A stretch of 64,000 nt of DNA from Marasmius tenuissimus (taxonomy: Eukaryota > Basidiomycota > Agaricomycetes > Agaricales > Marasmiaceae), in NCBI GenBank assembly GCA_029532415.1, contig JAQOTA010000054.1, forward strand, positions 3,596,001-3,660,000, in the 5' to 3' direction. A program made the position numbers and the translations under genes. The notes beneath the pieces were generated by a model. It saw nothing but the letters and a program-made list of their open reading frames with translations, did not search any database and was not told the origin of the DNA. Shown piece after piece: positions 34,868 through 45,918 of this stretch; the stretch's first letter is position 1, and each line of letters begins with the position of its first letter.

Positions 34868-37800
34868 ATGTATGACGGTGACGACGTCCCAAAAAGAAGA
34901 AGAGGTCAGAGACCTTGTGATGGATGCAGGCGGAAAAAGGGTGCGTTCACGGGTTCTTCATCTACCCTGAAAATCACTCACCAGACCACCTAGTTCGATG
35001 TGAGTTCTAGCCTTGTTGAATCTTGGTCCCGACTGCTGTGATTCTCACATGGATTTCTACCAGGCGATGGAGGCGGTGAAATAGGATCGAGATGCTCAAA
35101 CTGTGTTGCCGGCAATTTCGAGTGCACTTACATTGAAGATCCTCAGGTGAGCAACTTCTCCTTTGAAAGTTCTGTGCAGCCATGCAAATGAACCTGACAT
35201 TGCTCTCAGAGACGGGGATACTCCAAAAAGTTGGTCTTTCGCTGGTTTCTGCGCATTGTGGATCGCTCACAATCAGTACCACACAGCTATGTCGAAGCCC
35301 TTGAGAATCGGGTGAAGAAAATGGAGAACTTCATTCGTCAAGTGTGTCCCGGTTCCTGATCCATGCCCCATGATCTCATACAGTTATCAGTTCAGAGAAG
35401 ACGCGCCGTCAGGATCAATTTCCTCTTTCTCTCTCAAGGATGCTCCCGAATCCCAACGTGAAAAAGTCTTTGACGCTTGTATCCAACTTATCGCCTCTTG
35501 GGACTCTACTTTCCCCGACACACAGGAGAACAAGGAAATTTTGGAGGAAGAGAATCAAGAACTCGCTCTCTCTGACCAGGTCGCCAAACACTCGACTAAT
35601 GGCCGGTACTTCGGAAGATCTAGTGAATTGATGTTGATTCGGTCTGTAATCGACTACAAAACTGGTCGCTCGTCGGATATCTTAGACTTCTCCCCGCACA
35701 CATTTGGCCGACCCGAATTCTGGGTTCCCACTGAAGTGAGCTCGTCCCATATCTACCAGGCGCACATACTTACACTTCTCTTTCTCCATTTCAATCGCCC
35801 TAGTGGCAGCAAAATCTCGAAACAGCCCCCTCCCTCGCTTTCAATTTCCCTGAAGACGACCTCCTCCAATCTCTCATTGACATCTACTTCAAGACCACAA
35901 ACGTCATCTATCCTCTGCTTCACCGACCTAGCTTTGAACGTGATGTCGCTGCAGGTTTACACCATCAAAACACCGCATTCGGCGTTGTCGTACTCCTTGT
36001 CTGCGCGAATGGTTCGAGGTTCTCCTCAGACCCAAGGGTTCTCGCCAAAGGCGTCCAGTCAACGTTGTCTTCTGGCTGGGACTGGTTCAGCCAGGTCCAA
36101 TCTTTTCGACCAGCCTTCTCGACTACACCAGCGCTGTATGACCTCCAGATGTGCGCGGTATGTCTCACTAAATGGGCTCTAGATGCTGCTCTCCATCCTG
36201 ACAGAGCTCCAGTTATCTTGTATGTTCATGAAAGGGACAGCGGCTCCCCACTCACACTGGACGCTGGCGGGCATAGGAATCAGGCTTGCTGTTGATATCG
36301 GTATACATCGGAGATCTGTCAGCGGGAGATGGACTGTGCACGACGAGCTGTTGAAGAGGGCGTTTTGGTGAGTCGAAACACGTGAAATTGTCTGCCTAAG
36401 CCTTACTCATGCAATGACGCCCGTCATCAGGTGTCTGCTTTGCCTTGATTTCTACAGCAGCGCAACACTCGGCAAGCCCGTTTCACTCCACGACGAAGAG
36501 TAAGCACGCTTCGCGTATCTCCGCACTTGCCATCTCATCTCAATTCGCCGGTTGACACCTTCACAGCTTTGATCAAGACCTCCCCATGGAATGTGACGAC
36601 GAATACTGGGAAAACCCAGATCCGGACTTAGCGTTCAAACAGCCCCCTGGCACAGTGTCATACGTTACCCACTTCAACTCGTTTATCAAGCTCATGAGGA
36701 TCTTGGCTATGGTACTACGCGTAAACGTGAGTAATTTCTATAGTTCACACTTGGGGGCGGGAAGTCCTGATTCATTCCTATTCGCCTCTCCACCACAGTA
36801 CACAAGCAGCAAATCGGAACTCTTGACGGGCTTCTCAGGACCTCAGTGGGATCAAAGGGCTGTGGCCATGTTTGATTCGTCTTTGAATCAATGGGTAGAC
36901 TCATTACCCCACTGTCGTACGTTATTCGCCAATCTTACTTTGCTGTGGAAATCTTACGTTCCCTGCCTTTTCGTTTAACCCGCGACTAGTCCGCTGGGAT
37001 CCCGCACAAGAGAATGACCTCTTGCTCAATCAATCCGCCCACCTATACTCTCACTATTACCAACTTCAAATCTATGTTCACCGACCCTACATCGCGCCTT
37101 CGAAACAGCGCGCCCGGGTTCCGTTCCCTTCGTTGGCCATCTGTACGAACGCAGCTCGGTCATGTAGCCATGTCGTCGAAGTACTAAGACTGAGGAAGGG
37201 GTTCGCGTTGCCGTGGGTCGCAGTAAGTACAGCTGAGGTTTTTACGCTCATGATGAACCTTGTTTGACTTTGGCTTTGTTTCACTTCCCTTCACGTAGTC
37301 ACCGGCATTCACTTCAGGCATAATCCTCCTACTCAATATCTGGGGCGGTAAACGTTCAGGTTGGTCCAACGACCCGGATAAGGAAATGGCCGAAGTGCAC
37401 AAGTGCATGAAGTGCTTGAGGGATTGTGAGGGTCAGTGGGTCGGCGCCGGGCAAACTTGGTCAGTATGCGTCGCGCTGTTTTCGGACAAAATTCCTGATG
37501 GCCTTCTGTTCTCTAGGGACATCCTTTACCAGTTGGCCTCAGTTGGGGAACTGCCGGTCCCAGTTCCGACACCTGAGAGTTTGAATTCGCCAGAATATCA
37601 GGGGAGTCTAGGGAGTCCGACTCTCGAGGTCAAGGGATCTCCTGGATCCGCTACCATGTGCAGTACCCCTCCGAGCCGCGCTGCCAGTAAACCCAATGGC
37701 AGCCCATCGACTCTAGGGCTCACTCCTAGTCCTCGCCAGTCTCACCCTCAACGCCACGCACAATCCCAACGTCACGCGCGCCAACATTCTCACTCGCAAC

Positions 37801-38466
37801 CAAATGCCAACCAGCAACAGCTCTTCTCCCTTCCCGTACGCAGCGACGAACTAGGTCGTCTCCCCGTCCACGGACAGCTCAACTATATCAACGGCAACAA
37901 CTCGCGGTATGGATCCAGCCGGAGTTCGACTTCAACATTACCCTCAGCACCACGAACAGATACTAACGGCGGCCTCGGAAGCCAGGGCTATTGGTTCACC
38001 CCAATGTCGGCTGCTGCTACAGGTTCTCCCGGATCTGGGAACACCGACGAGTTGATGGAAAATATATTCGCGACGGAGGCTCCTGTGCTTATGGATCTTG
38101 TTGGGCTGTCTGGGGGTTATCCAACGTGGGCTGATGTCGACCTGTTCGGGGCACCTGGCTTTACAAGTGGTCACGGAGGAGGCGGGGATGGAGGGATCAA
38201 CGGCCATGATCATGGGGGGATGTTGTCGTCGTCGCATATGGCCCCTTCAGCTTCGGGTTATTCTCAACACCAACCTGACAACCAGCAGTTGCATTCACCG
38301 CAGCCCCCGCCACCGAACGGTTGGCATACGAATCAGCCGTTGGCCGGACCCAGTTCCTATATGTGAGTTCCTTGGCTCAGAGGATCTTTGCGCTCCGTGC
38401 GCTGATGTTTTCACCCCTACCATTCATAGGGTCGACCCCAATAATGTAATACCCATGACCCTCTGA
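34868..38466 (+). CDS. Zn2Cys6 transcription factor with fungal-specific regulatory domain
   Basis: Gal4-type nuclear DNA-binding regulator; target genes unknown. The ATG at 34868 opens a basic start (PKRRRGQRP). The zinc cluster, assembled over three exons, is CX2CX6CX9CX2CX6C (Cys 17, 20, 27, 37, 40, 47), followed by a linker and the coiled segment YVEALENRVKKMENFIRQ. The middle region has the Fungal_trans (PF04082) pattern: LIDIYFKTTNVIYPLLHRPSFERD, LYDLQMCALM, GIGIRLAVDIGIHRRS, KRAFWCLLCLDFYSS and GKPVSLHDED. The C-terminal 300 residues are rich in Ser, Gly, Gln and His (transactivation-like). The last intron (38365-38430) splits the codon of SSYM, and the protein ends VDPNNVIPMTL. About nine introns. 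The layout resembles XlnR-like regulators of fungi, but I do not assign a named orthologue. Confidence 0.87.
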
Positions 38467-38919
38467 GCAAACATGTGTCCATGGGTACATCTCACTTGTG
38501 TATTGCTATATCTGTGCACCCTTGGTCTTCCCTATATCTTGCTTTTTGGTTTCCACTGTGCTGTCCTACTACTGTACTGTGTATACTATATTGTGCCTTG
38601 CAACATGTATCGTTTGCCCCTAGCTATTAGAAGCTTCGTATTCGTACCACTAGTATCGCGATCGTAGCTCAGAATTCGAACTCTCACCTCACCGTTGTCG
38701 AGTCCCAGACTCCCGATTTCGTTCTGAATTGTAGCCCAACCCTTCAGTCTTATCTCTCAAGATTTTAGGCCCAGGACTGTGGTGTGTATACTTCACCCCC
38801 TTCCGTAGAGTACGAGAATACCTGTCTTCAACTTGACGGAATTGCCACCTGGGTCCTGTCAGATTATCGGGGTGAATCAATTGGCCATGGCGCCAGGCAA
38901 CGCCGGTACCGGTCTTGAG
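38467..38919. other. Intergenic, 3' of the transcription factor
   Basis: AT-rich 3' region with no gene recognised. Confidence 0.3.
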
Positions 38920-40341
38920 CGCTCGATATCAATTTCCGCAACGTCCATGTTCGGGCTATTCGAGCCGCGTCACCTCTCGTTCCCCAGTACCTCAATCATT
39001 TCGATCTTATTGCCACGATAATCTCTCGAGCTCTCACTGTCACATTCACTTCACAAAATGACACGCAAGACAGAAAATACAAACTCTTAAGTCTCGCCAA
39101 CACGTATGGAACAGTGCAAAACCTCTGGGGTGACCCCTCCGGCCTTTCTTTCCAAGTCGAATATCTCGACGTCGACTCGGCTCAGCGTCTGAATTTGGCT
39201 ATGGAATCTCGCAACTATCGCTCCCTTCAAACCCAATACAGCCCCCAGCGACAGGAAGGTCGCCTTCAGTATCTACTGTCGGCCGGATATGGCATGGAAT
39301 GTCCAGGAATCTTCGTTTCAGACCAAAGAAGCCCGGTCAAGTTACAGGAGAAGAGGTTCAAAGATCGTTCGAGCATATAGGGCCGCGGGTTGCGAAGGTG
39401 TAGGATAGGAAGGACTACATCAACGTTGAATTATATGTACTCCGAGATGCTTTGACGGTCAGTACACCAATAATTCGCGTCAGAAAACTTTCTCTGGATC
39501 TTTGACGGCTTTGCTTAGGCTGTGAACTCGTTCGGAATCAAACTCGTTCTACCAGGGAAATTACACACGTTCCCTTTCGTGGATTACAACGATAGGCCGA
39601 ATATGCCAGGACCGCACAATCTCTCCCAGCGGACAATTGTAGTGTCGGGTTTCACTTTCAGCCCTTTCTCTAAATCTCTACTGGGGACTTTGACTAGGTA
39701 TCATCCGCTCGAATGGTGCACTTATGATGCCAAGAACCGCACTTTGGTGAGTTCACAATTCGCGAGCTGCGGACTTGTCCCTTGCAGTGCTCACTCCCAT
39801 TGTTCTACAGCTCCTAAGGTTCGTGACCGAAGACGATTTGGTATCATTCTATCACAAAAACGCGACTAGCCCACAATCCTCCAAACTCAGGATCTTTGGG
39901 CCTAACACACTTTCCAAACATCCAACCCTCAACCGAGAACTCCCCTACCACAAAGATCTCGCCATAAAACTCGGGGCGTGCCGTACCTTATACTTGGGTA
40001 ATCTCCCTCGTTCAGTCATCAAAACAAAGCTGGGGCCAAGGGGCGAAATTAACCTCGAACCCATCGCTCACAAGATTGAGCAAGACATGGCGCCTCACGG
40101 GACCGTACTACACGTCTCCGCCCGTCTTTCTGGCGACACTGGCAGCCCATACGTGCAGTTCTCTGATATCGATTCTGCCGTGAAAGCACTTCTTAAGTTA
40201 CACCTAGCAGTCCGTGGAAAGGCGGGCCCGCTCGAGGAATACAAGGACCTGTCCATACATGATTTCGCCGCCCCACCTCTCGATAAGAAAGGACGCTCTA
40301 TCTATCTGAACCGTAACCTCAGAGCCCATCTCCTGCGCTGA
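38920..40341 (+). CDS. Probable RRM-like RNA-binding protein, 5' end not resolved
   Basis: Coding sense is strong in three blocks. At 38925-39300 the frame reads INFRNVHVRAIRAASPLVPQ, TFTSQNDTQDRKYKLLSLAN and GTVQNLWGDPSGLSFQVEYL; the last part has the beta-alpha-beta pattern of an RRM. At 39522-39747 lies GIKLVLPGKLHTFPFVDYND, then an intron to about 39810. The final exon to 40341 has LRFVTEDDLVSFYHKNA and a second RRM-like core (CRTLYLGNLP as RNP2, GSPYVQFSDIDSAVKAL as RNP1 position) and ends LNRNLRAHLLR. RNP motifs lack the usual aromatic residues. No start codon consistent with the first block was found, so the 5' exon is missing from my model or the gene is damaged. Confidence 0.45.
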
Positions 40342-41132
40342 ACATCCCTCCACCATAAGGACACGCTTTACCCGGGCCAATTTTGTCCGTCAGCCGGAGC
40401 GCTTCAAGGCCCGAAGCTCATCAGCACCGGCCCCAGGCTTCAGGCCTCAGACGAAGGTATTCTGGATGATATCCTTGGTGGACTTGAATTAGGCTCTTAT
40501 GCTAGAGTCTATATCTCGACCGCTCCTATTTGCATGTTCTGGTCTCACTGGAAATGGCGCCACCTGGAGTCCACCTATCCCTTTTCCATCGCAGACGTCC
40601 CTGGTTTTTCGCTGCGGGAAGTTTCGACGTCGGCCACGGAGCTACGAAGAATGAATTCCACGAACGAGCCGTGTCTGCCTAGACCGTAACACATTCAAAG
40701 GTCATTCACTCTCGTCCTTGGGCGCTTGTAGGCCCACTCGAATTGTTTCGAATCCGAGTCGTTTCAGTGGGCATTGGACAGTGATTCCCTTCTTACTGTC
40801 TCGGGAAACTCTCATTCGACTAGCGTCAACATTCTAGATACAGTCTTCGAATATTAGTTGCATACGTATCGACTATGTGAGCAGAAAACATTGCGGCGAA
40901 GTGAAGATTTGCCCTCTGCAGTAGGGCCCCTGCACGAAAAGAGGTGCATCTGCTTTGCTATACTCACGTAATCCCGAATCAGAATGGTATACTCAGTAGC
41001 ACTACTTATCATGTATGTAAGCTCTGTGTTACACTTCTGTACTCAGAATCTTCGCATCGTGCCGTAGGACGTGAGAACGTCCTTAATGGATGTCTACCCT
41101 GGCTAGTATCCCAAGCTTCGTTTCTCCCCCCA
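40342..41132. other. Intergenic, nothing seen
   Basis: About 790 bases; promoter of the monooxygenase gene at its right end. Confidence 0.35.
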
Positions 41133-42960
41133 ATGTCAACTTCCCTCGACGTACTCGTGGTCGGCGCTGGGTTCGGTGGCCTCTACCAACTCCACAATCT
41201 TCGCAGCCAGGGCTTCAACGTCCACCTATTCGAATCTGGGTCCGACATTGGAGGGGTATGGCACTGGAATTGTTACCCGGGCGCCCGAGTCGACAGCCCC
41301 GTCCCCGTTTACGAGTACTCAATGGAAAATATATGGAAGGACTGGAATTGGACTGAGAAGTTCCCAGGTCGGGAAGAGCTCCAAGCGTATTTTGGACATG
41401 TCGAGGAGAAGCTGCAGTTGAAGAAGGATATCACTTTCAACGCTAGAGTCGTCAGTGGGGACTGGCAAGAAAACGAGCGGAGATGGGTTGTTAAGACCGC
41501 GAACGGCTTGATTGTCAAGCCGAGCTTCTTGGTCCTCGCGCTGGGATTCGCAGCGAAACTATATGTTCCACCGTTCCCTCACCTCGACTCTTACCAAGGG
41601 ACCTGTCATCACACTGCCGTGTGGCCGCAGTTGGGCTTAAAATCCACCGACTTTGTTGGAAAAAAGGTTGCAGTAATCGGTACGGGCGCAAGTGGGGTTC
41701 AGGTGATCCAGGAAGTGGGACCTATTCTTGGCGACAAGGGACATCTTACTGTCTTTCAACGAACACCGAACTATTGCGTTCCGATGAGACAGACAAAGTT
41801 CACTAAGGAGATGCAGGATGAGATGAAGGAATTATATCCCACAATCTACAAGAGGAGGCTTCAGACACATAGTACGCCACCGCTACTTGTTCTTCATCCA
41901 ATCTCGCGGCCTCGCGGTCTCCTCATATAGTGCTGTTAACGTTTACAGGCGGCTATGCAGAAAGCGTGTATCCCAAAGTTTGGAAATCTGCGACATCAGA
42001 GGAACGACTTCTTCATCTGGAACAACTCTGGTCAAAAGGCACTCTCGAAATCATACCGTCCAACTATAACGATCTCCTTCGGAACCAAGAAGCCAATGAC
42101 GGCGTGTACGCTTTCTGGCGTGACAAAGTTCGCAGACGACTTCGTGATCCTTATATGCAAGATAAGTTAGCACCCCTTACCCCACCGCACCCATTCGGAG
42201 CGCAAAGGATTGCATTGGAGGAGAGGTACTATGAAGTCTTCAATCAAGGGAACGTGGAATTGGTCGATCTGAAGGAAAACTCGATTGAGCGGTTCACAAC
42301 TAGCGGGATTCGTACCACCGATGGCACTGAACGTGCATTTGACATTGTCGTTCTCGCCACTGGGTTTGATGGTGTCACAGGAGGGATTACTCAAATCGAC
42401 ATCCGCGGTACCAGTAGCAGTATCAAGGACAAATGGAACCAGGGGGTTTATACCAACCTGGGACTGTCCGCTTCTGGATTCCCGAATCTATTCTTTATGT
42501 ATGGGCCTCAAGGTCCAACAGGGTTTTGCAATGGGCCCACTTGTGCCGTGAGTTGGTCGTCTAGTCGTTCCGAAATCGCTGTGGTCTGACCCTCGAGCTC
42601 TCTCCTGTCATTTCGGCCCCTTTGGTTGCGAAGGAAGCACAAGGAGATTGGATAACCCGATGTCTCCAACACATGCGAACACATAACCTCAATCGAGTTG
42701 AGACGACCCAACAAGCTGAACTCGAGTGGAAAAAGGCCGTTCTAGACACGTATGAACGTGTGCCGCTCATGAGGAAGGCGAGGAATTGGTGGAATGGAGG
42801 GAACATACCAGGGAAGGTCGTCGAGCCGTTGAGTTATGTTGGGGGAGTGGCGAGATATCTTGCGAATTGTAAGAGAAGAGAGGATAATGGGTATGAGGGA
42901 TTTTTGTTTTCTGGGTCTAAATCGTGGGGTGAGAGCTCGAGGGTATCATCAAAGATGTAG
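41133..42960 (+). CDS. Flavin-containing monooxygenase, Baeyer-Villiger type
   Basis: FAD- and NADPH-dependent oxygenase that inserts oxygen next to a ketone; substrate unknown. The ATG at 41133 (MSTSLDVLVVGAGFGGLY) gives the FAD GxGxxG motif at residues 11-16. GGVWHWNCYPGARVDSP and YQGTCHHTAVWP correspond to the BVMO fingerprint (FxGxxxHTxxWP, here with Tyr for Phe). The second Rossmann motif VAVIGTGASGVQVIQ is near residue 185, and ATGF (VLATGFDGVTGG) sits near the end of the second exon. Exon 1 is 41133-41871, intron 41872-41948, exon 2 41949-42547. The last exon, from about 42640, reads GDWITRCLQHMR and ends NGYEGFLFSGSK before a stop at 42958-42960. Length fits class I BVMOs of about 560 residues. 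No biosynthetic cluster partners are adjacent. Confidence 0.87.
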
Positions 42961-43370
42961 AGATGTTTCTCTCTCAGCGGTTCCCACGCTGCGAGGTGGA
43001 TGGCAATGTTGTAAGTGCATCGGGACTCGGTTTGGGCCAGGATAGGAGATACTCACTGCGGGGGAAGAGTATTATGATGCTCTGAATATAAGCTCACTGA
43101 GAGGGCAATTACCCTGCTCACGGTGGGAAACAAAACCTTGGTATTTGTTGCTATGTAGATGCAAAACGTGATAATGTTTATTCGTCGATGTAAGTACGAC
43201 AAGGAGTGTATGTAGTACCCTAATGACCAGTTATACGGTACGGTCTATACTGACGCCTCTCTATAACGTTGTAACTTGCAGAGCATTTGTCGACGCGGGC
43301 AGCTCGAGCATTGAGCCAAAAGAGAGGCTTTCTACACTTGAGCCACCTCGTCAAGGGAAGCAATTTACGT
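42961..43370. other. Intergenic between convergent genes
   Basis: About 410 bases between the monooxygenase stop and the NLR 3 stop; no features seen. Confidence 0.35.
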
Positions 43371-45918
43371 TTATGCCCACCGTGCCCATGGTAGGCTTAT
43401 GACTTGTACCTTCAAGCTTTCAGCTTCTTCGGCGAAACTCTCTGGAAAGGTCTATGGAGAAAAAGCGCTCGTCAATCGCCGTAATAGTGAAGAGCAAGAA
43501 GTTGAACCATACTCACCCCAATCCATTTGAGTAAATTCTCCCTCCATTCCTCCTCCCGTCCGTAAGCTCTCAAAAGCTCGCAATTCTGGGCAAATCCAAA
43601 AAACGTACGACACAGCGAGAGTAGCTCAGCGTCAAGACGGCAGTGTCGTAAGAGCCGCGAACCCGCCAAGTTCTTGAAGATAGCATACGAGTAAAGACTC
43701 CGAAGGCATGAGGAATAACGACTCGCGGCAGCCTGAAGGCGTCCAAAGTCCGAAATGAAAACCTTGAGGAGCCGCATGCAGGCCGCCTGGTACGCAAGGT
43801 GTTTTGGGTCTTCCGAATCCATTCCTCCCGAGAGGTTACAGCGACATTCTGTAATGCGGAGTCCCTGTCGAGGGAATTCGTGAAAGGAGATAAGGGGAGA
43901 GTCCGGTCTGCAACATGTGGTGAGGAAGAGGGCCTTGCACACGATAAGATCTGGTAGGTCGACGCCCGGAGATCGTTCGAGATGGAAATGTTTGGGAAGT
44001 TGCAAAAGTCTGTTAATAAGACTTTTTGCGAGTCCGGTGTCCGCCTCGCGTCCGACGCCACGCTGCGCATCATTCATTAGTCCTCATGATCCGTACAATC
44101 AGAACTGAGAGGTTGGGACTCACATATTTTCCTACCCACGAAGCCAGGTTCCCATACACTTTCGACCAAAGCCCAGTACCAGTAAGGAGATCCAAACGCT
44201 CCACTGGAGCGAAGCGAAACCAGATAAAGGAAAGATCAACGTTTTGAAGATCCTCCAAAAGGTCCCTTGTAGGTTCAGGAAGGCAATTCATACAGAATCG
44301 TATCCATCCCTGGAAGAAGTCGTTGTTTCTCCCTTCATGAAGTTGGTGCAAGCTATGAATACATTCGCTTGTGAGCAATAACTTCGCAACGTAGCAGAGA
44401 GCCCGTCCTTACCTATATGTCGGTATCTTATTGACCGAGAGATTCTGAAGCCATCGTCGTGCGAGGAGATATTTCTGTACACCTACGTCGACGTGGAACC
44501 CACGCGATCGTGTAGGGTCAATGAGATATTCCCTGAATGAACTATGATAGATCCGAATGTCATCCCAACCACCGCGAACGTCTAAGACCGAATACATCGC
44601 TCGCAACGTCAAGGCCACTTGCCCGGAGGGCAGGCCTAGCAACAGCTCAATAGACGTCGGGGAAGGGCTGAGATAACGGGATTCCCCAAAGACGAGGATT
44701 GAAGCAAGGATGGGGAGGACTCGATCATGATCAGGATTGACACCAAGTACCATATTGTAGAGGTTATCAAGCTCGTGGTAAGGCGATTTGGTTGGCGGGT
44801 GCTGAGGTATTGTCTAGAATGGTACGAAACTGCGTCACGGGATGGCTGTAGGCGAGCCTGACAAACTTGACAGTAGTTGATGCGTAGACAAATTGGCCAG
44901 AGGACATCCATACCAGAGCTCCGAGCTCCTCATGTGAGGGCCATGGGCTCGGAAACTGGACTTGGCTATATTTCGGGCTGCCAGAAATCTCCCGAAAGTG
45001 ATGAACGTAATACTGCCTGATATCTCTATCGGGCATGAATGAATGATCCAACACGATAACCTCTGTGAGTTGACGCAGAGGCGTAGTACTGAACGCCTCG
45101 CGAATCCAGGATTCTGAACGACTACATATCAAGAAACGCAATGGGAAGTGAGGGGCTTGTTGAAATGCTGATCGGATGATCGAGAGAATTCGCAACTGAG
45201 TATCCTCGTCGCCACATTCGTCTAGGCTGTCAATGACGATAATGTTCTGAACCAACTGGGAGCCTGCATGATCGACGCTGCATGTCGGTGCGAGAATTAG
45301 CTCGCGAAATTGAACTTCCAGACTGGCTTGGAAAATCGTCGGATCCATCGAGATTATCCTTTTGATGGAGTTTCGCAGCGGTAGCATTGTCAAAGCGAGT
45401 CCATGGGCAATGGAAAGCATGAGGGAGGAGGGGTTATTTCGCTTGGGGTCGGCCTGAAAGAAGAAGGACGATACAAGGACGCCTGCTTTCTCGCAAGACT
45501 CGGCGACTGTCATGGCAATCGCGGATTTACCAACGCCAGCGGCCCCAGTGAGCCAGCAGATAGGACAGGGCTGCTCTTTCATTGTCCTCCAGACATGTAT
45601 CATCCTAAGAGGTTCCTGACGGGTTCCCGGGAGGCACGTTCCTCGTTGGACCTGCCGCTCCGCTTTGTGAGATGCCTCTACACCAGCGATCGCGTCCCAG
45701 AGTGTTCCAAGTGCTGTGTCAAGAACCTTCAGGCCATCATCTCGGACAAAATGGAACGCCAGGGACTCACGATCGGAGACTGCACCCATGTAGTTATTGA
45801 TCACTACATCTCGACCTGCGTTGCTTACTACCTGTCCTTCGCCATAATTGATACTCTGATCCATCGCGTTATGATTGTGCTGCGAGCCCGAGCCAGTATG
45901 AGTGTTATTTGTGGCCAT
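43371..45918 (-). CDS. NACHT NTPase, NLR-like receptor 3, with an apparent 1-nt frameshift
   Basis: STAND NTPase closely related to receptor 1. I prefer the start at 45918 (MATNNTHTGSGS); an in-frame ATG at 46077 adds a doubtful hydrophobic stretch. Residues 23-42 form a Gly/Asn-rich leader (INYGEGQVVSNAGRDVVINN). Next come LGTLWDAIAGVEASHKAERQ, Walker A GAAGVGKSA (125-133), Walker B IIVIDSLDECGDE and LRFLICSRSESWI. Near 44786-44790 the frame fails: upstream sense ends ANQ and the next homologous block SPYHELDNLYN lies one base out of frame, at a run of three T (plus strand). No GT-AG intron fits. Downstream exons are otherwise good (44409-44753 module, LHEGRNNDFFQGW, HFHLERSPGVDLPD, TECRCNLSGG, LLRHCRLDAELLSLC), with a last exon TFPESFAEEAESLKVQ to the stop at 43371-43373. 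Either a pseudogene or an assembly error. Confidence 0.8.

Noticed and set aside
15051..40530. Near-identical short match TCGACCGCTCC(C/T)ATTTGCAT at about 15052 and 40518
   Set aside because: About 20 bases with no extension on either side; likely chance.
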